A stretch of DNA of 64,000 nucleotides from CAWGMT01 sp963823675 (GCA_963823675.1 CAWGMT010000012.1:744001-808000), one strand, 5' to 3'; positions 43,062 to 54,000 are shown, counted from the stretch's first letter. Made by a program: numbers and translations. The notes: generated from the letters alone by a model not told the origin.

Positions 43062-45608
43062 ATGAGCCAGTACATCCCCATTTTGCTGCGCGCCCTCCCC
43101 CCCTTGCCAAGGGGGGGTCAGGGGGGGTGGTCCCGGCGGCAGGACCAAACACAATGCGAAGGGGCGGTCAAGGACGACGGCCCAGGCATGAGCAACCTCT
43201 TCCGCAAGGGCGGGTCGCGGCTGGTTGCGGCGGGCACCTCGGACGCCGTGAAAGACTTCAGGGCCGTCGCGACGGAGCGATCAGCCGCGGCGGAGTGGGT
43301 AGAACGTAACATTGAAAACCCAGTGGTTGGTTGCGCCGGAACCACCCCACCCTCACCCCCGCTTGGCAAGGGGGGGAAACTCTTACGGGGCCAGGGTGCA
43401 CAACAATCGGCAGCGCAAGTCGGGGCTCAACCTCGCTATCGCCCGCGTTGGTCCATCTTGTCCACTGCCGGCCTTGCGGCGGCGACCCTCCTTTCAACGG
43501 CCTGGGCCAAGGTCGAAACCTGGCGGCAGGAAGGGCCCACGGGGTTCGCCAAGGCTCGCCGCGAGGGCGTGGTCATCTCGGAGCACGGCCGCGTCCGGCT
43601 GGGGCACTCGGTTTCGACATTCGGAACACTGAGCGCCGAGCGCGTCTGGGACCTCGCCAGGGACCGTTCCGGCACTGTGTACGCCGCGACCGGCGACAAT
43701 GGTAAGGTCTTTCGCCGCGAGCCGAAGGCCGACGCGCCCTGGACGGTGGCCTACGATTCCTCCGATTCGCAGGCTCTGGCCCTGGTTGTCGGCTCCGACG
43801 GCGCGGTTTATGTGGGCACCGGGCCGACGGGACAGGTCGTCAACATCACCGACCCGGCCCATCCCGCCTCGCGACCTGGCCCCAAGGTGCAGTACATCTG
43901 GGGCCTGGCCGCCGACGCCCACGGCAACCTTTATGCCGCCACCGGGCCGAACGGTCAGCTCTGGAAACGAGCGCGCGACGGCAAATGGTCGCTCCTGTAT
44001 GACAGCAAGGCGACCCACCTGCTCTGCGTGGCCCTCGGGCCGGATGGAACGGTCTACGCCGGCAGCGACGGCGAGGGCCTGGTCTATCGGATCACGGCCC
44101 TGGGGAAGGCGACGATCCTCTTCGATGCTCCTCAATCCGAGATCCGCACGCTCTTGTGGGCGGGCGACGGGGCTCTCTACGCGGGCACGGCGGCCGAGGC
44201 GGGCGGAGGCAGCACCACGCGCAGCTCGATGTTTCTCACGCAAGCCGGCCTGCCACACTCGATCGACGGCCCGCCCTCGGACCGCCCCGATAGCGGAATG
44301 CCGCATCGCGGGGACGAGGGCGAGCCGGTGCGCGTCAGCACCGCGCCCGCGGACCTGCTCGCCCAGGGCCGCCCGACGCCCCGCTCCACGCCGGGTGGCT
44401 CGGCCAACCCCAAACCGATTGCCGCGGGCGACAATGCGGTCTACAGGCTCGACGCCGACGGCGTGCCGCGCGAGGTATTGAGAGTCAAGGCATTGATCCA
44501 CGCGCTCTGCTGGGTCGAAGACCGGCTCCTGGTCGGGACGGGCCCCGAGGGACAGCTCTACGAGGTCCGGGAGCAAGGGCACGACACGGCTCCGGTCGCC
44601 AAGCTGGATCACGGCCAGATCCTGTCAATGCTGGCCCTCCCTGACCATGAGATCGTGATGGGAACCGGCGACCCCGGCTCCGTCGTCCGGCTTGCGCCTG
44701 GTTACGCGGCGGAAGGCCTCCTCGTCTCGGAAGTTCACGACACCAAGCTCGTGAGCCGGTTCGGAACCGTGAGCTGGCAGGCCGAACTTCCGCCCGGCAC
44801 AAGGGCGGTGCTCCAGGCCCGCTCGGGAAATGTCGGCGAGCCGGACGAGACCTGGTCGCCCTGGTCGGCCGAGCTGACCGAGCCCGGCCGGGCCGCCGGC
44901 GCCGTCCCGCCCGGCCGGTTCATCCAGTACAGGGTCAAGCTGACTTCGACCGACCCCCTGCGCACGCCCGACCTGCGTTCGGTGAGCGTGAACTATCGGA
45001 CGGCCAACCTCGCACCCGAGATCTCGCGGCTCGACGTCCCCGACTTGAGTGCCGGCGACGGTGCCGCCCGGCAGACCAAGCTCAACATCCGCTGGGACAC
45101 GACCGACCCCAACGACGACGAGCTGAATTTCACGCTCAAGGTTCGCAAGGACGGCTGGCCCGAGTGGATCGCGCTCACCGAATCGCCGATCACCGAGAAG
45201 TCGTTTGCCTGGGACACGACGGCGTTTCCCTCGGGTACCTATCGCCTCAAGCTCTTCGCCAGCGACCGCCCCTCGAATAGCCCGGAGGAGTCGCTGGGGC
45301 GGGATCGCGAGAGCGTTGCATTTCTGGTCGACCACGAGCCGCCCCAGGTCAGTGCCGCGCCGAAGGGCAAGTCGACCGTGATCGTCCTCAACGACGCGCT
45401 CACGCGCGTGGTCAAAGCCGACTACGCCGTCGACGGCGGCCCCTGGGTTCCCGTCTTCCCCGACGACGGCCTGTTTGACTCGCTGCGCGAACAGATCACC
45501 CTGTCGCTTCCCGATCTCAAGCCGGGCCCGCACCTTTTGATGGTCCGCGCCACCGACGCGGCGGGGAATGTGGGGAGTGGGGATGCGCTACTGCAGGTCG
45601 GTAAGTGA
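43062..45608 (+). CDS. Exported beta-propeller protein, N-terminus interrupted by a repeat element
   Basis: 848 residues from ATG 43062 (MSQYIPILLRAL), which has CGAGGAA about 7 bases upstream. Residues about 11-105 are encoded by an inverted-repeat element (PPLPRGGQGGW ... PPSPPLGKGG). A normal signal-like helix follows only at about 130 (WSILSTAGLAAATLLSTAWA). The body is a propeller with repeated GTVYAATGDNGKVF, GAVYVGTGPTGQV, GNLYAATGPNGQLW and GTVYAGSDGEGLVY blades. A fibronectin-like C-terminal part ends TDAAGNVGSGDALLQVG. A periplasmic or surface role linked to the upstream S55 peptidase is inferred. The true start may be internal. Confidence 0.75.
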   Translation: MSQYIPILLRALPPLPRGGQGGWSRRQDQTQCEGAVKDDGPGMSNLFRKGGSRLVAAGTSDAVKDFRAVATERSAAAEWVERNIENPVVGCAGTTPPSPPLGKGGKLLRGQGAQQSAAQVGAQPRYRPRWSILSTAGLAAATLLSTAWAKVETWRQEGPTGFAKARREGVVISEHGRVRLGHSVSTFGTLSAERVWDLARDRSGTVYAATGDNGKVFRREPKADAPWTVAYDSSDSQALALVVGSDGAVYVGTGPTGQVVNITDPAHPASRPGPKVQYIWGLAADAHGNLYAATGPNGQLWKRARDGKWSLLYDSKATHLLCVALGPDGTVYAGSDGEGLVYRITALGKATILFDAPQSEIRTLLWAGDGALYAGTAAEAGGGSTTRSSMFLTQAGLPHSIDGPPSDRPDSGMPHRGDEGEPVRVSTAPADLLAQGRPTPRSTPGGSANPKPIAAGDNAVYRLDADGVPREVLRVKALIHALCWVEDRLLVGTGPEGQLYEVREQGHDTAPVAKLDHGQILSMLALPDHEIVMGTGDPGSVVRLAPGYAAEGLLVSEVHDTKLVSRFGTVSWQAELPPGTRAVLQARSGNVGEPDETWSPWSAELTEPGRAAGAVPPGRFIQYRVKLTSTDPLRTPDLRSVSVNYRTANLAPEISRLDVPDLSAGDGAARQTKLNIRWDTTDPNDDELNFTLKVRKDGWPEWIALTESPITEKSFAWDTTAFPSGTYRLKLFASDRPSNSPEESLGRDRESVAFLVDHEPPQVSAAPKGKSTVIVLNDALTRVVKADYAVDGGPWVPVFPDDGLFDSLREQITLSLPDLKPGPHLLMVRATDAAGNVGSGDALLQVGK
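43094..43376. mobile_element. MITE-like element with inverted ends inside the propeller gene
   Basis: Left end 43094-43153 (CCCCTTGCCAAGGGGGGGTC, then GGTGGTCCCGGCGG) and right end 43329-43376 (CCGGAACCACCCCACCC, then GCTTGGCAAGGGGG) are inverted copies with about 80 percent matching. The interior has no transposase. The reading frame of the host gene stays open through it. A related half copy sits at 46029-46080. Confidence 0.6.
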
Positions 45609-45915
45609 GGCACACTTAACGCACGGATCAATCCAAAGCTCCGCAACGGTCGTCGCGAAGCCGGGCAAGACAAGGCTGGCGATCACCTGCTCGTCGCGGA
45701 AAACTGCCTCGTCCCAGACATCGCCGCGGCGGGTCAGGACTGTTACCTGTAACGACGCCGTGGGGATCATCCGCAACTTCGCTCACTTCGAGCACTCCTC
45801 GGGCCAGCTCGTAGCGGTACCCGTCGGTTTCCTCGGCCTCCAGGAATTCCTGGAGCGTCATCGCGCGGCCGCGGTCGGCAAGGCCGATCTTTATGGGCGA
45901 GGCGACGGTGGCCAT
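45600..45915 (-). pseudogene. Uma2-family gene with internal deletion
   Basis: From 45915 the frame encodes a Uma2 N-terminus (LADRGRAMTLQEFLEAEE, GYRYELARGVLEVSEV), stopping making sense after DDPHGV. In a different frame, 45776-45620 encodes the family C-terminus (VTVLTRRGDVWDEAVFRDEQ, VIASLVLPGFATTVAELW). The middle with the PD and ExK residues is missing. It is a deletion remnant lying just after the propeller gene. Confidence 0.75.
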
Positions 45916-46028
45916 GGTAGTACGGTCCTTGCGGGCGACGGGAGCGATCTTTGCGGATACGGGTTATGATACTCGGGGAGTTGGTCGAGATGCTAGACGA
46001 GGCGGATCAACAGGCCGTTCGCCAACGC

Positions 46029-46080
46029 TGTGTTTGGTCGTGCCGGGACCACCCCCTGCCCCCCGGTCAGCAAGGGGGCG
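46029..46080. repeat. Solo end of the propeller-gene element
   Basis: TGTGTTTGGTCGTGCCGGGA and the following ACCACCCCCTGCCCCCCGG..CAGCAAGGGGG match the reverse complement of the left end at 43094-43153, including the TGTGTTTGGTC part inside the arm. No partner end is present nearby. Confidence 0.65.
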
Positions 46081-46222
46081 AAAAACGCGGCGGAATCGGG
46101 CTGAGCGCACGAGCTGCGCGAGACCAACTTTTTCCCGCGCCAGGCCCAAGGGTTGGCGAAACGCCCCGCATTTCGATTACACTATTGAGGAGAACCCCGA
46201 TCGGTCTCGATGAGGAATGACC

Positions 46223-47280
46223 ATGACTGATTTCCTTCACGCTCAGATGAACCCCTCCTCCTGGCAGACTTACGTCTGGTTCATGATCATCGCCATCATG
46301 GGCATCGCGCTCATGGCGACCATCTTCCTGGCGAAGTATTTCAACTTGTGGATCCAGGCCAAGATGACCTCGGCGAATGTGACCATCTGGGAACTGGTCG
46401 GGATGACGTTTCGCCGGGTGAATGCCAGCCTGATCGTCCGCTCCAAGATCATGGCCTATCAGGCGGGCCTGTCGGAAAAAGACGGGATGACGACCCGGCG
46501 CTCGAGGCGCATTACCTGGCCGGCGGCAACGTGCCGAATGTCGTTCGCGCGCTCATCGCGGCCAACCGCGCCGACATTCCTCTGTCGTACAAGCGCGCGG
46601 CGGCGATTGATCTGGCGGGCCGCAACGTGCTCGAGGCTGTGCAGACCAGCGTCAATCCCAAGGTCATTCCCTGCCCCGACCCGGGTTCGGGGCGCAACAC
46701 GATCGACGGCGTCGCCAAGAACGGCATCCAGTTGAAAGTCAAAGCGAAGGTTACGGTCCGGACCAACCTTGATCGACTCGTCGGGGGCGCCACCGATGAG
46801 ACGATCATCGCCCGGGTCGGAGAAGGCATCGTCAACGCCATCGGCTCGGCCGAGACCCACCTCCAGGTGCTCGAAAAGCCCGATACGATCTCGAAGCGCG
46901 TGCTCGAAAAGGGGCTCGACGCCGGCACTGCCTACGAAATCCTGTCGATCGATATCGCCGACATCGACGTGGGCGATAACATCGGCGCCAACCTTCAGGC
47001 GTTGCAAGCCGAGGCCGACACCCGCGTGGCACGGGCCAAGGCCGAAGAGCGCAGGGCCTTCGCCGTCGCCAAGGAGCAGGAAATGCAGGCTGGCGTGCAA
47101 GAGAACCGAGCGAAGGTCGTCGAGGCGGAGGCGGAAATCCCGCTGGCGATCGCCGAGGCATTCCGCAAGGGAAATCTCGGGATCCACGATTACTATAACC
47201 TGCGGAACATTCAGGCGGACACGGAGATGCGCAACTCGATCGCGGGGACCGGCAACGCGCGGCGGGAAGGAAGTCCATGA
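46223..47280 (+). CDS. floA: Flotillin-like FloA (one-base frameshift)
   Basis: About 353 residues when one missing base near 46491 is allowed for (GMT/DPALEAHYLAGGNV). ATG 46223 has GAGG 7 bases upstream; ATG 46217 is too close to it. The N-terminal membrane segment (MIIAIMGIALMATIFLA) is followed by WIQAKMTSANVTIWELVGMTFRRV. The SPFH/band-7 part has VKAKVTVRTNLDRLVGGATD and TISKRVLEKGLDAGTAYEILSI style blocks, and the Glu/Ala-rich coiled coil (KAEERRAFAVAKEQE; RAKVVEAEAEIPLAIAEA) is typical. FloA scaffolds membrane microdomains. Its stop overlaps the next start. Confidence 0.9.
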
Positions 47281-48059
47281 GGGTAGAGATTTTTCAATTT
47301 CTGGTCCCGCTGGCGTTCCTGGCGATCTGGGCGCTCACGGCGCTTTTGAATCGAGACGCCCAGCAGTTGCCGCCGCGAGCGACGGGTGGGGCCTCTGCGG
47401 TCGGCTTCCCGCAGACCGGCAGCATGGCGGGTCGGGCCGCGACGAATGCGAGCGCAAGTGGGCCGGCACGATACCTGGGGGCTGCCGATCGCACGCCGGT
47501 GGCGGCGGACCTCAAGCCTGGCACGCGCTGGCCCGCGCCCGCGACGACGGCCCGGGACCGGCCGGGCACTGGCATCGAGCGCAGAACCAGGGTGGAAGAT
47601 GGCATCGTGATCGTCGAGAGCGAACCCCGCGCGTCGCTGGCCGGCTCGGGTTCCGCGGCGACTTCTTCGCGAGGAGCGCGGGCTCAATCCACCAGACGGG
47701 GAGGCCGTAGCCGATCGAGCGCGCTGGCAGGGCCCGCACGATCCGCCGAGCCCGCCAAACCGCGCGCGCTATCCGGTTTGGTCAATCAGTCTCTGTCGGA
47801 CCGGAAATCGGGGCGCCTCGAGATCGTCCCTCTCGCGTCTCCGCTGGTTCCGATCGATCTCCCGCTCGCCCAGAGCGTATCGTCGTCGGTGACGGGCGCA
47901 ACGGCCAGCAGCCAGCCAATTCCGGCCGTGACGGGCACGGAAGTCCGGTCCAGGTTGGCGTCGGCGAACCAGCTCAGGGAGATCGCCCTTCTGAGCGAGA
48001 TCCTGGAACCACCAGTCTCGCTGCGGGGTCCGCGGCGGATTTTCCGCTGCCACCGTTGA
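47277..48059 (+). CDS. Membrane-anchored protein coupled to FloA
   Basis: 260 residues; ATG 47277 overlaps the floA stop in ATGA, so translation is probably coupled. One N-terminal transmembrane helix (IFQFLVPLAFLAIWALTALL) is followed by a long low-complexity Ala/Arg/Ser-rich linker, and a short C-terminal helix (LREIALLSEILEPPVSLRG). The last motif is the only part likely to be conserved, perhaps a docking site. A partner of FloA is inferred from the arrangement; no family is recognised. Confidence 0.65.
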   Translation: MRVEIFQFLVPLAFLAIWALTALLNRDAQQLPPRATGGASAVGFPQTGSMAGRAATNASASGPARYLGAADRTPVAADLKPGTRWPAPATTARDRPGTGIERRTRVEDGIVIVESEPRASLAGSGSAATSSRGARAQSTRRGGRSRSSALAGPARSAEPAKPRALSGLVNQSLSDRKSGRLEIVPLASPLVPIDLPLAQSVSSSVTGATASSQPIPAVTGTEVRSRLASANQLREIALLSEILEPPVSLRGPRRIFRCHR

Positions 48060-48397
48060 TCTGGGGGGCGGGGGCAGGGAGAAGTGGCCTCCGCATCGCC
48101 AGGGCTACGGCCGCGGGGGCCTTTCTCCACCCGTCAATCTGGCTGTACCGATTATTCCTGGCAGTCCTTTGTTGCCGTCTCTGTGCCACATCCGCGCAGC
48201 GCTTCAATCAAGTGATCGCCGGGCCCGGCCGATTGTGAAATCAGGAAGCGAGGCGTCGCTTCCCATTTCCAGCAGCCAATGGTCTGGCACCGCTCGAATT
48301 CCCGGGTGGCATCTCCATGGAGGGAGTGCGTCGCGTTAGGTCACGCACTTTCATTCTTTACGCCCGCCGCGTAAGTCGTCGAAGGGGGAGATGCACG
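48060..48397. other. Gap without a supported gene
   Basis: 338 bases between the FloA unit and the thioredoxin-like gene. I see no convincing gene or hairpin. It ends in the ribosome site GGGGGAG. Confidence 0.5.
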
Positions 48398-49425
48398 ATG
48401 ATCCCGCGCCCGCAGCCGACGCGTTTTCTCCGAGCCGCCACCTGCGCGGGGCTCGCCCTGACCTGGCTGGTTGCCGGGAGCGGCGAGCGTTGCGCCGCGA
48501 AGCGCAACCCGATTCCATTCGCTCGCGCGCGGATTACGCGAGCGCGCTCGAGGAAGCCAAGACCGCCGACCGCCTGCTGTGGATCCAGTTCACCGGTCCG
48601 TGGTGTCCCAACTGCACGCGGATGGAGCGCGATTCGTTCCCGGCGCCGCCGGTCGTGCAGCATGCCGAGGAATCGTTCATCCCGGTGAAGCTTCGCACTG
48701 ACATCTACGAGCAGCTTGCGCTCAGCTTCAATCTGTCGGCCATACCAGCCTCGATCGTGGTCGCGCCGAGCCGCGAGGTCGTCGCCGTTCAACAAGGGTA
48801 TCTCGGTCCGGCCGAGCTGGACGGCTTTCTCAAAGAAGCTCGCGCACGCAGCGGTCTGGGCCGCGCCAAAGCCGGGACCAGCGTTTCGCAGAACTCAAGG
48901 AAGGAAGAGCAGCGGCATGGAGCCGGTGAGCGGAAGCGACCGGCGGACCTGCCACTCGCCCTGCTGGGCTATTGTCCCGTCAGTCTGGTGCGCGATCGCA
49001 AACTGGTCCTTGGTCAAGCTGGATTCACGGTCGAGCGTGAGGGCCGAATCTATCGATTCGGCGAGCGGGCCATGGCCGACGAATTCCGCAAACAGCCGGA
49101 CCGTTTCATGCCGCGCAATGACGGCGCGTGTCCCGTCAGCGAGGTGGATCTCGGCACGAAGCTTGCCGGCAGCCCGAAGTGGGGCGTGATCTACCAGGAT
49201 CGCCTCTTCCTCTGCGCAAGCGCGGAGGCGCGCCAGCAGTTTGCCAGCTCGCCCGAACGCTATGCGGCGGTCGATGTGGCCGAGCAAGGCTTCTGCCCGC
49301 ATTGCATCCGGGCGTCCGGCCTGCTGGTCCGCGGAGACCCGCGCCACGAACTGGCTCACGATGGCCGGCGCTACTGGTTCCCCGACCGCAGCCATCGTGA
49401 TGCCTTTCTCGCGTGCACGCGCTGA
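48398..49425 (+). CDS. Exported thioredoxin-like protein with YHS-like repeats (one-base frameshift)
   Basis: About 342 residues. ATG 48398 (MIPRPQPTRFL) follows GGGGGAG; ATG 48391 is in the other frame. A signal peptide (AATCAGLALTWLVAGSGERCAA) is followed by a missing base near 48522, after which the frame RADYASALEEAKTADRLLW resumes. The thioredoxin part has WCPNCTRM (CxxC) and the cis-proline AIPASIVV. Then two YHS-like cysteine-poor modules (GYCPVSLVRDRKLV; GACPVSEVDLGTKL) and a final GFCPHCIRASGLL. A periplasmic redox or metal-handling role is suggested by the Cys pairs. Confidence 0.75.
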
Positions 49426-49435
49426 TCGATCGGCT

Positions 49436-50287
49436 CTAGTGACACACGAGCAGTGGCAACGGGCATGCCTCGAGGATTGTGCGAGTGACCGAGCCGATCA
49501 CAAATTCCCGCAGCTTGGGCTGACCGTAAGCGCCCATCACCAGCAATCCCGCACCCAGTTCCTTGACCCGCTGGAGGATCGCGGGCGCTGGCGGACCGCT
49601 CGATTCGAGCAAGTTGACCTGCGCCTCGATCTTGTGCAAGCTCAGGAATTGGCGGGCGCGCTCGGCGCCCAGGGCGCCGCCGTTTCCCGGAACCGTCGCG
49701 CACACGATGCGTACCTGGCCAGATTCGCCCAGGCCGGTTGCTTCGAAGGCCGCCAGCGCCCGGGCCGCTTGCAGACTGCCGTCGTAGGCGATCACGACGG
49801 GTCCGTCGGGGGTCGGGGCCGCGGGAACGACGACAACGGGGCGCGGAGCGTTTTTGAGAACCTTGCGGACGGTGTTGTCGGGTTCATTCTCCCGGGTCGT
49901 AAACCGAAACCGCGACCCGCGCGGCAATATCACCAGGTCCGCAACCTGGGCTTCCTGCTCGATGATCGCGGAGGGTAAACCAACCCGCTTGAGAGTCAGC
50001 GCGTTGACTTCCGCCTGGGCGCAGCGTGTCTGGAAACCCGCGAGCAAGCGATCGGCCTCCTCGTGAACTTCGTGCAGTCGCAACTCGTAGCCCGCGTAAA
50101 GCACGGGGTCCTTGCCGGGTGTACCTCCCACGGGCCAAGCGGGCTCGATGGCCCGGATTCCCGGTTCGTCGACGATTGCAAGCCCGACCAAGCGGGCACC
50201 GAAACGGCGCGACCAGCGGACCGCCAGTCCCGTCAGGGATTCGCGGTGCGCCGCAACATCAAGACCGACCAGGATAGAGCGGAGCAC
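49436..50287 (-). CDS. Tandem universal stress protein
   Basis: 283 residues from GTG 50287 (read MLRSILVGLD), with GAGGCGG about 7 bases upstream. Two USP domains are present: 1-150 (SILVGLDVAAHRESLTGLAV; ILPRGSRFRF at the end) and 160-283 (PVVIAYDGSLQAARALAAFE; LVMGAYGQPKLREFVIGSVT). The second has the ATP-binding G-2x-G-9x-G pattern (GAYGQPKLREFVIGS); the first lacks a clear version, so it may be structural. Such proteins respond to stress and bind nucleotides. Monocistronic. Confidence 0.85.
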   Translation of the reverse strand: MLRSILVGLDVAAHRESLTGLAVRWSRRFGARLVGLAIVDEPGIRAIEPAWPVGGTPGKDPVLYAGYELRLHEVHEEADRLLAGFQTRCAQAEVNALTLKRVGLPSAIIEQEAQVADLVILPRGSRFRFTTRENEPDNTVRKVLKNAPRPVVVVPAAPTPDGPVVIAYDGSLQAARALAAFEATGLGESGQVRIVCATVPGNGGALGAERARQFLSLHKIEAQVNLLESSGPPAPAILQRVKELGAGLLVMGAYGQPKLREFVIGSVTRTILEACPLPLLVCH

Positions 50288-51096
50288 GATGACACCGCCT
50301 CTCTGCAAATTTGCCGTGCGCAACAAAAAACCCCGCCGGAAGCTGCCTTCCGCCAGGGCCGCCATAGCCAATGCCAAGATGCCCACCGCGAGCGCCTCGA
50401 CATGCTTACTTGATCTTAGAGGGATCGGATCAAGAAGTCAAAGGGTTCGAAATCCACTCGCGACGGGCGATAATCATTGGTTTGGCAGCGGTTGTCACTT
50501 GCCGGCTCCCATCGTCATCGCTTCTCTTGCTAAACTGTTGGGAAAGCCGATCAGGGGATGCGGCGAAGAGGGGGACCACGGCGCGTAGCCAAAAAAAAAC
50601 GCGGAATCGGAGAGAACCCTCTAGACAAGATGGAGACATCCACGCATTAATGGTGGAACGTCAGATCGAAAATCGGATGCAGCGGGCGACACCATTATCA
50701 CTTATGGCCCGTTCATTTTGCGCGGTTCGCTTGATTTTAACCGAAAGGGAGTGCAGACTTCGTAGACTATGCATCTTGCGCAATTACGTGCTTTGCTGGA
50801 CGTTGGTATTGGTCAGTCGGGATTTGCCGGTTTCAGGCGTGGCGAGTGACGGAGAGAGGTGAAATTCGAGTGGCCGGCGAGGCGTTTGCGCGAGTGCTCA
50901 GGAATCAAGGCAGAGTTGGTGGATTGACAGTTCGGGTTTCGAAGTGACAGAGTTGTCAGAAATCATTCATCGTTCAGTCGTCGTGATCAAGATGCTCTAG
51001 GGAACGAATGCCCCGAGAGGGGCTAAGCGAGTCCTCATCGGATCATCGTGTGTTTTTTGTTCGCGCCCAGGGTCTCGGCACCGAGGAAGAACGAAA
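50288..51096. other. Long gap before the giant gene
   Basis: 809 bases with no supported gene or hairpin. The leader of the giant gene ends in the ribosome site GAGGAAGA about 9 bases before its ATG. I could not place a convincing promoter. Confidence 0.5.
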
Positions 51097-54000
51097 ATGT
51101 CCGCTCGCAAGCGATTTCGCCGCCCGGTAGGTTCCCGGCTCCAGCGTCGTTCCGTACTGCCGATGCTGGAGGATTTGGAAAGCCGATTGGTTCTGTCCCA
51201 GAATGGCCTGGCGGGCTCGGCTCTCGGGCCTCCGGCAAGCGGCCCTCCCGGGCCGGTGGTGCCGCCGGCGCCTCCGGCGAGCAAGCCGGTCGGCGTGACT
51301 TCCCAAACGGGCCTGCTCGCGCGGCCCGCGTCATCGATTCTGAACACGCCGCCCTACGTCCTCAAGACTGTCCTGGGCCCGGACGGCAAGTTCGAGCCAC
51401 TGCAATCTCCGGCTCCGGTCGGCTACACCCCCGCGCAGGTGCGGGGCGCTTACGGAGTCAACCTGCTCAACTTCGGGTCGATCGTCGGAGATGGCGCGGG
51501 GCAAACGATCGCGGTGATTGATGCCGGGGATAATACCGGTTTCCAGGACACGGGGCCCAATTTCCAGGGCAGCTCGCTTCAGGTCTTCGACCAGACCCTG
51601 GGTTTGCCCGATCCGCCGAGCTTCCAGAAATTCAACGAGCTTGGCGGCACAACCTTGCCGGCGCCCGTTGCGGGCTGGGGCATCGAGATCGCGCTGGACG
51701 TTGAATGGGCCCATTCCATCGCCCCGATGGCCAACATCGACCTGGTTGAAGGCAACACGGCCACGAACACCGACCTGTACACGGCGATGGAAACCGCCGG
51801 GACGACCCTGCACGCGTCCGTGATCTCGATGAGCTTCGGCGCCTTTCTGGAATACTTCGGCGACGGCGCGGAGGAGCCGCAAATCGACAGCCAGTATATC
51901 GAACCAACCCTGGCTGCCAACCCGAACCTGACGTTGCTGGCTTCCACCGGCGACGATGGCTCGGACTTTGGTCCGGCATACCCCTCGATTTCGCCGTACG
52001 TCACCGGCGTCGGCGGCACCTCGCTCGTGATCGGCAGCAAGAACAACTGGGTCGCTGAAACCGGCTGGAGCGGCAGCGGCGGCGGCATTAGCAGCGTGTA
52101 CTCGGAACCGCCCTATCAGAACAGCGCCAAACCTCCCCTGGGCACTGGTTACGATGTGCGCACGACGCCCGACGTCTCCGCCATCGCCGACCCGAACACG
52201 GGGGTCGCCGTCTACGATACGGGCGACTTCACGGCGCCGGACGCCTGGATTGAAGTCGGTGGGACGAGCCTGGCGTCGCCGGTCTGGGCGGGGATCATCG
52301 CCCTGGCCGACCAGGGCCGGTCGCTGATCGGCCTGCCGGCATTGAATGGCCCCGATCAAACGCTGCCGGCCCTCTACGGCCTCTACGCGGATCCCACCAC
52401 GTATGCGGCCGACTTCCATGATATTACCGTGGGAAATAGCGGCCTCTATAGCGCCGGCATCGGTTACGACCTGGTCACGGGAATTGGAGCGCCGATCGTC
52501 AACAAGCTCGTGCCCGATCTGGTTGACTACGGTGCGGCGAAATCGGCCACGATCGAATTCGAGCCTCCTGCGGATGTCATCGCCGGCGGCTTCTTCGGCA
52601 CGGCCGTCCAGGCGCTGGATTCGAGCGGGAACGTGGTCACTTCCTACGAAGGAAACGCAACCATTTCTCTGGTCAGCGGCCCGGCGGGCGCGAACTTCAC
52701 CCCGCAGACCGTCCAGTTCAGCAGCGGCGTGGCCCTCTTCAACAGCTTGAGTCTCAACCAGGTGTCGCAGTTGACGCCTTACGTCTTCCAGATCGTGGTT
52801 GCCAGCCAGGCAGGCACGCTCGACACCGTGGTCACGGATCCGGTTTATGTGACGACAAAGGCGACGGCGGGGGTCGCGGCCTACTACCCGGTGCCCTTGG
52901 ATCAGAGCCTGCGGGCTGACATCGGCTCGACGCAGGATGATAGCCAGGCGACGAATGACATCTACCTGGTCTACTCGAGCCCGTTCCCGATTGTGGATGG
53001 GCAGATTCTGCTTCAGAACCCCGTTCCGAGCGAGCCCAAGGTGCTCAATTTCTTGGGCCAGGGGCAGAGCGCCTCGATCATCACGTCGAACTATACCAAC
53101 CGCCTGTTCGAGATCACGGGCACCAACGGCAGCAATCCCAGTTTGACGGTCGTTTTCCAGGCCCTCACTCTGACGGGGGGGCTTGCGACCGACGAGGCCA
53201 ACCTGCCGCTGCCCGGTATCTTGTCGTTGGGTGGCGCCCTGCTGATGAATGGCGGCGTCGCGATGCTTTCCGATGTCGCGGTCAAGAGCAACGTGGCGCT
53301 CGGCCAGACCGGCTCGGCCGGGACCGCTGGCACGTTTGCCGGGCCGGGCGGCCCGGGGACCAACGGCGGCGTTGCACAAGGCGGCGGAATCTACCTGGCC
53401 GCCGGCAGCCTCACCTTGACTGACGATACGATCACCGGCAACGTGGCCCAGGGAGGGCTGGGCGGCGTCGGCGGCGTCGGGGGCCGCGCGGCGTTCACGT
53501 TCCCGGGAAACACCAGTTTCTCGTTTCCCATTTCGCGCTCCGGGGGACAGGGCGGCAACGGAGGCAGGGGAGGTACGGCGGCGGGTGGCGCGATGTATGT
53601 CGCGGGCGGCAGCTTGACGATTAACGGCGGCACCGTCGTCGCGAATACGGCGCAGGGGGGACTGGGAGGCACCGGAGGAAAAGGCGGTCAGGGCGGCACC
53701 GCGCAGAGGCGCGGCGGTCTGGGCGGTCTGGGCGGAGCGGGCGCGGCGGCGGCGGGCGGAGCGATCTACCTAGCCCGGGGCAGTGTCACGGTCAACTCGG
53801 TCGTGGTCGAGGCGAATATCGCGGCCGGCGGCCCAGGCGGCCCAGGCGGCGCGGGTGGCGAAGGGGGCGGGCACGGCAGGGGGCCCTCGGGAGGCGGGGG
53901 TGTTGGCGGCAAGGGGGCGGCGGCATCTGGCGGAGGGCTCTATCTCGGATCGGGCACCGTCACCTGGAGTGAGTCCGTCCTCAGTTTCGGCGCCGCGCTG

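Noticed and set aside
46480..46500. Programmed frameshift in floA
   Set aside because: No slippery heptamer or following structure at the site, and similar indels occur all over the window.
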